A DNA stretch of 64,000 bases from Actinacidiphila epipremni (GTDB lineage: Bacteria; Actinomycetota; Actinomycetes; Streptomycetales; Streptomycetaceae): positions 124,001-188,000 of the forward strand of contig NZ_JAATEJ010000001.1 of assembly GCF_012034175.1 (NCBI RefSeq), read 5' to 3'. This document shows, in pieces, positions 51,561-59,870 of the stretch. The translations under genes were made by a program, and so were the position numbers. Under the pieces are notes generated by a model. It worked only from the letters and a program-made list of their open reading frames with translations. It was not told where the DNA came from and did no database searches. Within the stretch, counting starts at the first letter, position 1, and the number at the start of each line of letters is the position of its first letter.

Positions 51561-51654
51561 GTGGACGGGCAACTCAGCCCCCTCCTAACGTCCTTGACGT
51601 AGGTAGTCATGCCGGTGAGGGAAACCGTGGGACTGACATACGAGGGAGACCGTC

Positions 51655-51789
51655 ATGCACAGCGCACAGCCGTGGATCGTCAAGGGCGGGGAGGACGACA
51701 GTTCCAGCGGCAACAAGCACGGGGGCGGCGGCCAGGGTGAGGGCGACGACTCCGGTCACAGTGACACGAACGGTGGCAGCAGCAGGTGA
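51655..51789 (+). CDS. Putative RiPP precursor peptide next to PIMT-like methyltransferase
   Basis: A 44-residue peptide from ATG 51655, with GGGAG seven bases upstream. It begins MHSAQPWIVKGGEDDSSSG and continues with Gly, Asp, Ser, His and Asn residues (GEGDDSGHSDTNGGSSR). No cysteines are present. The stop overlaps the methyltransferase GTG by four bases (GTGA), the tight coupling expected for precursor and enzyme. In imiditide systems a short precursor with only a PIMT homologue gains an aspartimide at one Asp. Candidate sites here are Asp31, Asp32 and Asp37. No ATP-grasp, lanthipeptide or lasso enzyme is adjacent. The assignment is an inference from context. Confidence 0.65.
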   Translation: MHSAQPWIVKGGEDDSSSGNKHGGGGQGEGDDSGHSDTNGGSSR

Positions 51790-52958
51790 CCGAGCACCAC
51801 GCGCGGGGGGTTGGCCCGGAAGGGCTGGCCTCGCAGCTCATGGCGAGCGGAGCGCTGACCTCGGACTGGCTGCCTGCTTACCGGGCCGTGCCCCGGGAGT
51901 TGTTCGTACCGGATGTCGTGTGGCCCGGGCGGCTCACGGGTACCGGTCAGGGTGAAGCGGTGGACCGCCGCGCCGACCCCGAGGCGTGGCGGGCGGCCGT
52001 GTATGCCGATGTGTCCTTGACCACGCAGTGGGACGACGGCGACCACACCGGCACGGACCGGGGCCGCTCCCCGACGTGTTCGAATTCCCAGCCCTCCATG
52101 GTTTTCCGCATGCTGGGCGCGTCGGACGTGCACGGCGGCGAGCGGGTCATGGAGGTGGGCACCGGAACGGGATGGAACGCCGCGCTGCTGTCGGCGCGGG
52201 TCGGAGCGCGCAACGTCGTGACCATCGAGGTTGACGCGTCCAATGCGGCAGCGGCGCATGAGCGGCTGGACAAGGCCGGCTATCGGCCCACCGCCGTGGT
52301 CGGCGACGGAGCGGCGGGCTATGCGGCGGGCGGGCCCTATGACCGGGTTCTGGTCACCGCGTCGGCTACCGGGATTCCCCGGGCGTGGTTGGGGCAGACC
52401 CGCACGGGAGGGGTCGTCGTCGCTCCCTACGCGACCGCCTACGGGAGCGAGGCGATCGTCCGTCTGACGGTCCAGCCGGATGGCTCGGCATCTGGGCCGT
52501 TCGTCCACTCCTCGGCGTTCATGCGTATCCGCCAGCACCGCTACAGCCGGTTGCACACCCGTGAATACCTCGGTGGGAAGCCCTGGCCCGCAGACGGAGA
52601 CAAGTCGCTGTCCGGGCTGTCTCCGGAGGCGGTCGGCGACTGGTTGCCCATGTTCGTCATCGGGCTGAGGACCAAGGGCATGTTCCCCTGGGCTCAGACA
52701 TACCCGGACGGGTCGTACACGCTGTGGCTGCGGGACAAGGCCGTGTCGTCGTGGGCGACGGTGGACTACGAACCGGGCCGGGAGGTCTTCGAGGTCTACC
52801 AGGGCGGAGAACGCCGGCTGTGGGACGAGGTGACCGACGCCTACGCCTGGTGGGAGAGCCACGGCAGACCCGGATTCGACCGGTTCGGCCTGACGGTCAC
52901 CCCCGAGGGCAGCCACACCCCTTGGCTGGACGATCCCGGCACCCCGATCCTGGGGTGA
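51786..52958 (+). CDS. PIMT-like SAM methyltransferase (second RiPP-type locus)
   Basis: A 390-residue homologue of protein-L-isoaspartate O-methyltransferase with a long C-terminal extension. It has AYRAVPRELFVPDVVW, the substrate-loop motif SNSQPSMVFRML (99-110), SAM motif I VMEVGTGTGWNAALLSA (121 onward), and a C-terminal half of nearly 180 residues absent from repair PIMTs. It is similar in plan to the enzyme at 25611, which lies in an ATP-grasp cluster. Because it is translationally coupled to a 44-residue acidic peptide, peptide maturation is more likely than protein repair. GTG 51786 is the coupled start. Confidence 0.87.
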   Translation: MTEHHARGVGPEGLASQLMASGALTSDWLPAYRAVPRELFVPDVVWPGRLTGTGQGEAVDRRADPEAWRAAVYADVSLTTQWDDGDHTGTDRGRSPTCSNSQPSMVFRMLGASDVHGGERVMEVGTGTGWNAALLSARVGARNVVTIEVDASNAAAAHERLDKAGYRPTAVVGDGAAGYAAGGPYDRVLVTASATGIPRAWLGQTRTGGVVVAPYATAYGSEAIVRLTVQPDGSASGPFVHSSAFMRIRQHRYSRLHTREYLGGKPWPADGDKSLSGLSPEAVGDWLPMFVIGLRTKGMFPWAQTYPDGSYTLWLRDKAVSSWATVDYEPGREVFEVYQGGERRLWDEVTDAYAWWESHGRPGFDRFGLTVTPEGSHTPWLDDPGTPILG

Positions 52959-53164
52959 GCCACCCCGAAGCGACGAAGCAGGGTCCGCGACCGACCTGGC
53001 CTCGTCGAGGTGCGCGGCTGGGACCGCGTTCCGGACGCCGGGTGTCCGCTTCGGGAGAGCTGTGGTTTCCGCCGTACGCCGGGTGCCGGTGCGCTTGGGT
53101 TCATGGCTTGGGTCGGACGCCGGGTGCGGGTGCGGGGGGAGCGGGCTGCGCTTACGTTGGGCGC

Positions 53165-54736
53165 ATGGAGCGACTGCGTACCGTCGTCGTCGTTGCGGCG
53201 CTCGCGGCGGCTCTGGTGGCCGCGCCGCACGCGGCGGGCGGCTCTGCCGCGCGGGACCCGTACGGGCAGAAGATCACCTGGGCCGGGTGCTCGGACGCGC
53301 CGCCGCGCAGCCCGCAGGGCATGGAGTGCGGCACGCTGTCCGTGCCGCGCGACTACGCCGATCCCAAGGCCGGTGAGCTGGACCTCGCCGTGAGCCGGAT
53401 CCCGGCGACCGGGCCCGGGCCGCGTATCGGCTCGCTCTTCGTCAACTTCGGCGGGCCCGGCCTCCCCGGTATCGACGAGCTCGCGATGGTCGTCGGCTCC
53501 GGCAAGCTCGCGTCACTCAACCGGCGGTACGACCTCATCGGCTTCGACCAGCGCGGGGTCGGGCGCAGCACGCCCGTCGACTGCGGCGACCTCTCCGGGG
53601 TCACCACGTCCGACCCCGTCGCCCAGGCCCGCCAGGTCGCCAAGGCGTGCCGGTCGCACTCCGGCGCGCTGCTCCCCTGGGTCGGCACGCCCAACGCCGC
53701 GCACGATCTCGACGTCGTGCGGTCCGCTCTCGGCGACGAGCGCCTGACGTATCTCGGCTTCTCCTACGGCGGGCGGCTCGGCTCGATGTACGCGCACGAA
53801 TTCCCGCAGCACACCGGGCGGATGGTCCTGGACGGTGTCCCGGACCCCACGCTCGACGACGTCGGGACCGCGCTCGCGCAGGCCACCGCCTTCCAGCACG
53901 CGCTCACCGACTTCGCCGCGGACTGTGCTGCGCACAGCTGCCCCATCGCCGGGTCCTCGCCGGCGGAGATCGTGGCCGGGATCGCCGAGCAGGGGCGCAC
54001 GCTGGACGCGGGCGGTGTGCCGACGGTCACCGGGCAGCTCGACCACGCGGGCTTTGTGCAGGGCGTGCAGAACGCTCTGTACTCCAAGGACGACTGGCCC
54101 GATCTGCGGGATGCGCTGGCCGCGCTGCGGGAGGGGGACGGGGAGCCGATGATGCAGCTGGCTTATCCGGGGGAGCCGGGGCAGCGGGTTGCCACGGGCG
54201 ATTCGGCGGGGGCGGCTCGTGCCGCCGGGGGGTTGTGGCGGGTGGCGCTTCCGGCGCAGCCGCGGCAGCTGCGGCAACCGGGGCAGCCCGGGCCTACGCC
54301 GGGGCCGGGGTTCACGGCGCCGGACAACTACGAGATGGCGAAGCTCGCGATCGACTGCCGGGATACGCCGGAGCGGCGGACGGAGGCGGGGGTGCATCGG
54401 CTGGACGGGCGGTTCGAGCGGGCGTCGTCGGTGTTCGGGACGTCGCTGGAGGCGACGCTTCTGGCGTGTACGGGGTGGCCGGCGGGGGATGCGGCGACGC
54501 GGAACGTTGCCGCGCGGACGGCGCCGGAGGCGTTGCTGGTGGGGACGACGGGGGATCCGGCGACGCCGTATCCGGGGGCGGCGCATATGGCGGCGGCGCT
54601 CGGCAACAACAGCGTTGTTTTGACGTACCGGGGTGAGGGTCATGGGGCGTACTTCGCGCACAACGCGTGCGTGACGTCGACGGTCGACGCGTACTTCCTC
54701 TCCGGCACCCTCCCCCACCGCCCGGCCACCTGCTGA
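53165..54736 (+). CDS. Secreted alpha/beta hydrolase, tripeptidyl aminopeptidase type
   Basis: A 523-residue exported enzyme. A signal peptide (MERLRTVVVVAALAAALVAAPHAAG) precedes a fold with oxyanion motif FVNFGGPGLPG, IGFDQRGVGRSTPVDC and the nucleophile GFSYGGRLG (Ser). The catalytic Asp is in TTGDPATPY and the His in GEGHGAYF, in the C-terminal TAP-type domain, matching Streptomyces tripeptidyl aminopeptidases. Cysteines are spaced for disulfides. ATG 53165 is the first plausible start. Codon use after about 54120 has more third-position variation than upstream, but the frame is intact. Confidence 0.92.
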   Translation: MERLRTVVVVAALAAALVAAPHAAGGSAARDPYGQKITWAGCSDAPPRSPQGMECGTLSVPRDYADPKAGELDLAVSRIPATGPGPRIGSLFVNFGGPGLPGIDELAMVVGSGKLASLNRRYDLIGFDQRGVGRSTPVDCGDLSGVTTSDPVAQARQVAKACRSHSGALLPWVGTPNAAHDLDVVRSALGDERLTYLGFSYGGRLGSMYAHEFPQHTGRMVLDGVPDPTLDDVGTALAQATAFQHALTDFAADCAAHSCPIAGSSPAEIVAGIAEQGRTLDAGGVPTVTGQLDHAGFVQGVQNALYSKDDWPDLRDALAALREGDGEPMMQLAYPGEPGQRVATGDSAGAARAAGGLWRVALPAQPRQLRQPGQPGPTPGPGFTAPDNYEMAKLAIDCRDTPERRTEAGVHRLDGRFERASSVFGTSLEATLLACTGWPAGDAATRNVAARTAPEALLVGTTGDPATPYPGAAHMAAALGNNSVVLTYRGEGHGAYFAHNACVTSTVDAYFLSGTLPHRPATC

Positions 54737-55113
54737 CCGTCCTGGCCGGGCGGGGTGGGGCGCGGTCGGTTCGGTGGGTGGGGTGGTCGGGGGCGCTCCG
54801 GGGGGTACCTCCTCGGACTGCGCACCATGGCCTGCGTCCGCATTCGGTGGCCTCTTGTCGTGCGCAGTCCTGCGGGGGCACCCCCCGGATCACCCCCTCC
54901 CGCCCGTCGTCGGGCGGCTCTCCGCCGGTGGGGGCGGGGGTGGGTGGGGTGGACGTCCATGGTGCGCTGGGGCAGCTTTCCGCCGCCGCGGCTGGGGTGG
55001 GTGGGGTGACGTCCACACATGGACGGAGAGCCCCCGACGGTGGGAAAGGGCCACAGGGAGACCCGCACCCGCCCACTCATTCGCACGGGTGGCTGGGGGT
55101 GGGAACACACCTG
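54737..55113. other. Gene-free repeat-rich spacer
   Basis: This 377-base spacer between convergent genes holds no supported gene. It contains a long imperfect inverted repeat (54797-54889), a 7-bp hairpin CCGCCCG-TCGT-CGGGCGG near 54900-54917, and G-runs with quadruplex potential (54930-54952). A motif GGGTGGGTGGGGTG with GACGTCCA downstream appears twice (about 54939 and 54994). Confidence 0.75.
54797..54889. repeat. Long imperfect inverted repeat
   Basis: The left arm (54797-54825, ending GGACTGCGCAC) and the right arm (54860-54889, starting GTGCGCAGTCC) are about 29 and 30 bases long and pair with only a few mismatches and one offset. They enclose a 34-base loop. It could act as a bidirectional terminator or be a dispersed miniature inverted repeat. 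Confidence 0.85.
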
Positions 55114-57570
55114 CTACCCCCGGAGGGTGCGGTGGGGGAGGAGGAAGCCCTCGGCCACCGCGGTGGCCGCGGCTACGCGGGGGAGGTCGAGGCGGCGTTC
55201 GTAGAGGAGGAGGCGGCGCTCCCAGGTCGGGGCGTATGCCCCGTACGCATGGGCGCGTTCGGTGATGCGCCAGTGGTGGGCGAGGAAGCGCAGGGGGGCG
55301 CGGGCCAGCGCGGTGGAGTGGAAGGCGGTGACGTTGAGGGAGACGCGGGTGACGCCCGCGGGGGCGGTGAGGAGGAGGTCGGTGAGGAGGAAGTCGACCG
55401 GCGTACGGCCGGACTCGCGGTCGTACCGGACGAGGTCGAGGGTGAGCCCGTCCGCGCCCCAGGGGACAAAGCCGAGGAGTGCGCAGGTGCGGCCGTTGGG
55501 GTCGCGGCACTCCGCGAGGAGGCATTCGGCGTCGGCGGGGTCGCCGAGCCGGCCGAGGGCGACGGAGAAGCCGCGTTCGGCGGGGTGCCGACGCCAGGCG
55601 TCGGCGAGGTGGGCCAGGCGCTTGAACTCCTCGGGCTCGATCTGCCCCTGGCGGCGGTACGCCGCCGTGTAGCCCGCGTCGCCCACCATGCGGTGCAGCT
55701 CGCGCAGCCGCGCGGAGGTGAAGGCCGCGGGGGAGACCAGCGCCTCCTCGCCGGAGGTGATCGCGTGGAAGCCGGCCGCCGAGTAGGCGATCGCGGCCTC
55801 GGGCGTGGTGTTGGTGGCGGCGGGGACCCAGGCGTGCCGGCGGGCGAGGGTGAGCCAGGTGGTGATCGCGGTGGGCCAGGCGGCGGGCGGGCCGAGGGGG
55901 TCGCCGGAGGCGAGGGCGACACCGTTGACGACGCGGTAGCAGATCGCCGCGTCGCGGGCGGGGGTCCAGCTCACGGACTTGTCGCGGCGCAGGGCGAAGT
56001 AGCCGAAGGAGTCGCCGGCGCCGTGCGCGCGCAGCAGTTCGCGCAGCCGGCGTTCGTCGGCGGGCTGGAGGCGGGCGCGGCTGCGGGGGGAGCGGAAGAA
56101 GGCGAGCAGCACGACGAGCATCAGGGCGACGCTGAGGATGTTGATGGCCAGGTCGGTCCAGCCGGGCACGGTGATGCCGGGCACGTCGAACAGTCCGGAG
56201 ACGGTGAGCACCCGGACGGAGGCGTACCGCAGGCTGCGGGCCCATTCGCGCGGCGGTGTGCGGTCGGTGGCGTGGACGAGCAGCGTGCCGACGCCCACGG
56301 CGACGACCGCCCCGACGAGCAGGCTGGTCAGGCCCAGCAGGACGTTGCCGCGTTCGCCGCGGACGTTGAACAGCGGGCGGGAGGCCAGCAGGGCGAGCAG
56401 GAAGAGCAGGGTGAGGGCGAGGGAGACCCAGTTGAAGGCGTGGCCGCGCGAGGAGCGCACGCCGAGGAGGGTGCCGGCCAGGATGAGGGTGTAGCTGGCG
56501 GCGAGCACGGTGGTGAAAATCCACGCGGCGCGCTTGCGGCGGCGCAGGGTGACGGACAGCACGAGCGCGAGGACGGCGCCGGTGAAGCCGGGGCTGACGA
56601 GGAAGGCGGTGACGTACTCGCCGTCGGTGGCGGCCCGGACGCGGGAGCGGAAGGGGGCGACGAGGCCGGTGACGACGTTGACCGCGGTCGCGGCCCGCAG
56701 GTACCAGACGGCCGCGACCGCGCCGGGGTCGCGCAGCGGGCGCAGCACCCGGTCGAGCAGGATCTCCAGGCGGGACGGCGGGATGTCGACGATGGTGGGC
56801 CGGGAAGGCGGCGCCTTGGTGAGGGAGACCGGGCTCGGCGCGCCGGCCACCGCGTCCATCGCGCGGGTCTTCCACGCCACCATCCGTACGTGGATGCGCT
56901 CCTCGCGGCGCTCGGAGCGGGCCATCCGGCGCGGCCTGCTGCCGTACCGCCAGCGGGCCCACGGGCTCGCCGGGCGGGCCAGCCGCAGGGCGCCGATGAC
57001 GGCGAGGAAGGGCAGCATGACCCCGAGCAGGCCGGTCCACACCTTGCCCTTCATCAGGCACACCACGACGAAGGCCAGCAGCAGCGCCGCGACCAGGTAC
57101 GTCGCGTAGGAGGTGCCGCCGACGTAGCCGCCGAGGGGCGCCTGGCCGATCAGGAGCAGGCCGATGACGCTGACGGCGAGGATCACCGCGTCGACGGACT
57201 GCCGGCCCTCCTCGCGCCAGTAGACGTCCTCCAGGTGCAGTACGAGCGCGAACTCGTCGAGGACCAGGCCGCAGCCGGCGCCGAAGACGACGGCCAGGAC
57301 GTTGTGGGTGACGGGGCCGCCGTGCACGGCGAAGGAGCCGACGCCGCCGACGATCATCATGATCTGGCCGAAGACGACATGGTGGATGTGCAGGCCGCCG
57401 GGCTGGACGTTGCCGGGCCACCAGGACACGCCGCGGCGGATCATCCGGACGCTGAAGCGGATGAAGAGGAAGGAGCCGAGCAGGCCGGCCAGCAGCAGGA
57501 ACAGGGGGGTGCGTCCGCCGGTGCCGGAGATGTGTACGTGGACGGCGTCCGACAGCGACCAGTGCCCCAT
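55114..57570 (-). CDS. MprF-like membrane protein with lysyltransferase-type domain
   Basis: An 818-residue protein. The N-terminal part is a membrane region with GLHIHHVVFGQIMMIVGG and a conserved LVLDEFALVLHLEDVYW loop, unlike canonical MprF. A further set of membrane helices fills about residues 270-480. The C-terminal part is a DUF2156/phosphatidylglycerol lysyltransferase-type GNAT domain (DSFGYFALRRDKSVSWTP, AICYRVVNGVALASGDPLGP, YSAAGFHAITSGEEALV). It probably transfers an amino acid from tRNA to a membrane lipid. ATG 57570 lacks a good ribosome binding site; GTG 57597 is an alternative. The gene converges on the peptidase gene. Confidence 0.85.
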   Translation of the reverse strand: MGHWSLSDAVHVHISGTGGRTPLFLLLAGLLGSFLFIRFSVRMIRRGVSWWPGNVQPGGLHIHHVVFGQIMMIVGGVGSFAVHGGPVTHNVLAVVFGAGCGLVLDEFALVLHLEDVYWREEGRQSVDAVILAVSVIGLLLIGQAPLGGYVGGTSYATYLVAALLLAFVVVCLMKGKVWTGLLGVMLPFLAVIGALRLARPASPWARWRYGSRPRRMARSERREERIHVRMVAWKTRAMDAVAGAPSPVSLTKAPPSRPTIVDIPPSRLEILLDRVLRPLRDPGAVAAVWYLRAATAVNVVTGLVAPFRSRVRAATDGEYVTAFLVSPGFTGAVLALVLSVTLRRRKRAAWIFTTVLAASYTLILAGTLLGVRSSRGHAFNWVSLALTLLFLLALLASRPLFNVRGERGNVLLGLTSLLVGAVVAVGVGTLLVHATDRTPPREWARSLRYASVRVLTVSGLFDVPGITVPGWTDLAINILSVALMLVVLLAFFRSPRSRARLQPADERRLRELLRAHGAGDSFGYFALRRDKSVSWTPARDAAICYRVVNGVALASGDPLGPPAAWPTAITTWLTLARRHAWVPAATNTTPEAAIAYSAAGFHAITSGEEALVSPAAFTSARLRELHRMVGDAGYTAAYRRQGQIEPEEFKRLAHLADAWRRHPAERGFSVALGRLGDPADAECLLAECRDPNGRTCALLGFVPWGADGLTLDLVRYDRESGRTPVDFLLTDLLLTAPAGVTRVSLNVTAFHSTALARAPLRFLAHHWRITERAHAYGAYAPTWERRLLLYERRLDLPRVAAATAVAEGFLLPHRTLRG

Positions 57571-57682
57571 CGTCCAAGGGTGCGGGTCGGGGCACACCGG
57601 GCCAAGCGGGCTCGCCGGTGGGCGTCGCGGAGGGCTGCACGGAGGGGGGAGCGGGGGTGAGCGGGAGCTCCCGGGCGTACGA

Positions 57683-57714
57683 CGAAGGCCCTCCGCGACT
57701 GCGGAGGGCCTTCG
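57683..57714. terminator. Terminator of tRNA-Lys
   Basis: A perfect 14-bp stem (CGAAGGCCCTCCGC/GCGGAGGGCCTTCG) with a four-base loop starts six bases beyond the tRNA 3' end on its strand. Confidence 0.9.
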
Positions 57715-57720
57715 ATCAGG

Positions 57721-57794
57721 TGCGCCGCCAGGGACTCGAACCCCGGACCCGCTGATTAAGAGTCAGCTGCTCTAACCAACTGAGCTAGCGGCGC
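57721..57794 (-). tRNA. tRNA-Lys (CUU), second copy
   Basis: A 74-nt gene identical to 33674-33747: acceptor GCGCCGC/GCGGCGC, discriminator A, anticodon loop CTCTTAA (CUU). CCA is not encoded. A strong hairpin follows it. Confidence 0.97.
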
Positions 57795-57850
57795 CTGCTG
57801 ACGTGGAAAACATTAGCACCCACCCCGGCGACCTGGAAAATCGATAAGGC

Positions 57851-58453
57851 TCACGCGCTTCCGGGCACGCTCGCCAGGGCCGGCGGGGCGGCCGTCCGGG
57901 CGGCCTTGACGGCGCGGACGCAGGCCCACAGCAGGACGTCGGGGCCGGGCAGCCACGGGTGCCGGGTGTCGGGGGCGACGACCCAGCGGGACAGGGCGGT
58001 GCCGTCCTGCGGCGGGGCGGCGGGGTCGGCGTACAGGGGCGGGACGGTCACCGCGTCGCCGGCGCCGTGGCAGAGCATCGGCGGGACCGCGCCGGCCCAC
58101 TCCTCCCAGCCGAGCAGCGCGGGCAGCCGCTGGGCGGTGCCCGGGGCGACCAGCAGCAGGACGCGGCCCCGGTGGACGGCGACCGGGCCGCTGCCCGGGC
58201 CCGCGGACCACAGCTGCTCCAGGAGCTTGCGGCCGAACAGCGGCGTGAGGTTGACCACGTCGAAGGCCCTGCCGCACGGCAGGACGCTGGGCGCGCCCGG
58301 CCGGGCCGACCACAGGGCCTCGACGCTGCGCGGGAAGGCGCTCGCGGAGGCGAGCCAGGCGGCGCCTTCCGGGGTGACGTACGCGGTGTGCTGCCGCCGC
58401 TGCGCTTCGGTGACGATTCCTACGACGCTGGTGGTCCCCTGCCATTCATCCAT
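57851..58453 (-). CDS. Small primase/polymerase-like conserved protein
   Basis: A 200-residue protein that resembles the short proteins annotated in Streptomyces as bifunctional DNA primase/polymerase N-terminal domains. Examples are WLASASAFPRSVEALW, SVLPCGRAFDVVNLTPLFGRKLLEQLW, GPVAVHRGRVLLLVAPGTAQRLPALLGWEEW and WVVAPDTRHPWLPGPDVLLWACVRA. It lacks the acidic catalytic triad and any helicase or primase extension that I can recognise, so enzymatic activity is doubtful. ATG 58453 gives MDEWQGTT. It is upstream of tRNA-Lys on the same strand. Confidence 0.72.
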   Translation of the reverse strand: MDEWQGTTSVVGIVTEAQRRQHTAYVTPEGAAWLASASAFPRSVEALWSARPGAPSVLPCGRAFDVVNLTPLFGRKLLEQLWSAGPGSGPVAVHRGRVLLLVAPGTAQRLPALLGWEEWAGAVPPMLCHGAGDAVTVPPLYADPAAPPQDGTALSRWVVAPDTRHPWLPGPDVLLWACVRAVKAARTAAPPALASVPGSA

Positions 58454-58629
58454 GGCGTCTACAGGTACCCGCTGGTGGGCGGCGCGCCGGTGGAATCGGC
58501 GGAATACGGGACAGCGGCGGGCCCGGGGCGTACCCTTCGACCCCGCACGGCGACGGGTCGGTTACGCGGTGACACCGCCCGGACCCGTTACGGACCCGCC
58601 GCGGGCTGCTTCACGTGGCCCGGGCCCCG

Positions 58630-59010
58630 TTACGGGGTGACGCCGCCGCCGGCGATCAGGCCGCGCCCCCACTCGGCCATCTTCTTGGCGTAGTCCTCGG
58701 ACCAGCCGGCCCGCCCGGCGAGGTCGGCGATGCTGAGCCGGTCAAAGCGGCGGGCGTCGGTGAGCTGGGCGGCGGCCACGGCCTGGAACTCCGCGGCCCG
58801 CTCGGCGGCGGTGCGGAAGGCGTGCTCCAGCTCGGTGGCCCGGGCGAGCAGTTCGCGCGGGTCCTCCATGGACTCCAGCTCGAAGAACCGGTCGCCGCCG
58901 GAGTCCACGACGTCACCGGGCTCGAAGGTCAGCCGCGCGGGCCGCCGGGGCCGCTCCGTCCGCGCCTCGTCCCCTTCGCGGGCCGGCCGGCCCTGGTGCT
59001 CCTGCGACAT
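58630..59010 (-). CDS. Conserved hypothetical protein
   Basis: A 126-residue acidic soluble protein. The N-terminal 40 residues are polar and disordered; then FEPGDVVDSGGDRFFELESMEDPRELLARATELEHAFRTAAERAAEFQ forms a helical pair, and a final region (LSIADLAGRAGWSEDYAKKMAEWGRGL) looks like a helix-turn-helix-like or SAM-like bundle. ATG 59010 has GGAGG eight bases upstream. No function can be assigned. Confidence 0.7.
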   Translation of the reverse strand: MSQEHQGRPAREGDEARTERPRRPARLTFEPGDVVDSGGDRFFELESMEDPRELLARATELEHAFRTAAERAAEFQAVAAAQLTDARRFDRLSIADLAGRAGWSEDYAKKMAEWGRGLIAGGGVTP

Positions 59011-59364
59011 TCCCTGACCTCCGCGCTGTCGTTCTCCCGCTCCCATTCTCCCGCCCGACCGCAAGTCCCCGCTCATGGCCGGCACGTCACGCAGTGTTCC
59101 GCCGGCGGCGGAAGCCGCTCGCGCGAGCCACACGCATGCTCACCCGAACAGCCGACGCCGCCGGCCGAGAATCACCCGCGGAGCGAATACGCCAGGAAAC
59201 GCCACCCCCAACCGCCCGAATCCCACGTAGCCGGCGGAGCCGATGCGCGTTGTACCGGTGTGGCAGAGAAACGGTACGGCCGCGTCCGCCGCCGGACCGG
59301 GACACCGGGGGCCGGGCCCGACGGGGCCGGCGGCGAACCGGTCGTGAGAGGAGCGTTTGCCTTG
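59011..59364. other. Promoter region between two conserved hypothetical genes
   Basis: About 350 bases with divergent genes on either side and no supported gene. The only marked element is the 12-bp palindrome GCTCGCGCGAGC at 59117-59128. A run with lower GC near 59185-59275 may hold the plus-strand promoter. Confidence 0.55.
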
Positions 59365-59787
59365 GTGGAGACCAGTGGTAGCGGCACGCACAGGTCGGGG
59401 CCCAGCGCGGAGCGCAGCGAGTTGCCGGCGCCGTGCGATCTGGTGACCGTGCCGGCGCGGCAGGGCCTCGAAGCGGTGGACCTGCTGCGGCACGGCAGCG
59501 GGGTCGGCCCGGTGCTGCACGACCGCACGGGCGCGAGCCTGTGCTTCCTCGTGCCGCCCGGCACCGCCGACGCCTGGGACGTGCCCGGCAGTTCCTGTAC
59601 CCGCACCGACGGCCGCGGCCTCGTCCTCGGAGCCGACGCGCCCCCCGTCGAGGACGGCGGCTGGCTGGTCCCGCCGCACACCGACACCGCCGTCACCGAC
59701 CCGGCGGTGCTGCGCGCCGCCCTCGGCCAGGCGGCCCGCACGATCGAGCTCGCCGACTCCTACCAGGGCCGCCGCCAGACCCGCTGA
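59365..59787 (+). CDS. Small conserved protein, primase/polymerase-like fragment
   Basis: A 140-residue protein with LPAPCDLVTVPARQGLEAVDLLRHGSGVGPVLHDRTGASLCFLVPPGTADAW and a closing GGWLVPPHTDTAVTDPAVLRAALGQAARTIE. The GPV...FLVPPGTA pattern parallels GPVAVHRGRVLLLVAPGTA in the protein at 57851, so the two may be distant relatives. No catalytic residues are evident. GTG 59365, or TTG 59362, follows AGAGGAG. The spermidine-synthase-like gene follows 83 bases later. Confidence 0.72.
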   Translation: METSGSGTHRSGPSAERSELPAPCDLVTVPARQGLEAVDLLRHGSGVGPVLHDRTGASLCFLVPPGTADAWDVPGSSCTRTDGRGLVLGADAPPVEDGGWLVPPHTDTAVTDPAVLRAALGQAARTIELADSYQGRRQTR

Positions 59788-59870
59788 CGCCCGAAAAACC
59801 CCGCGGCGCCGGGCGGAGCCCCGCAGGGCCGTGCGTGAGAGCAGCCCGTACGCCACGGATAATGCAGCGC

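Noticed and set aside
54667..57660. 997-residue open frame antisense to the MprF-like gene
   Set aside because: Composition is Gly/Glu/Arg/Gln-rich with no domain, and the opposite strand encodes clear membrane and transferase motifs; it is a high-GC shadow.
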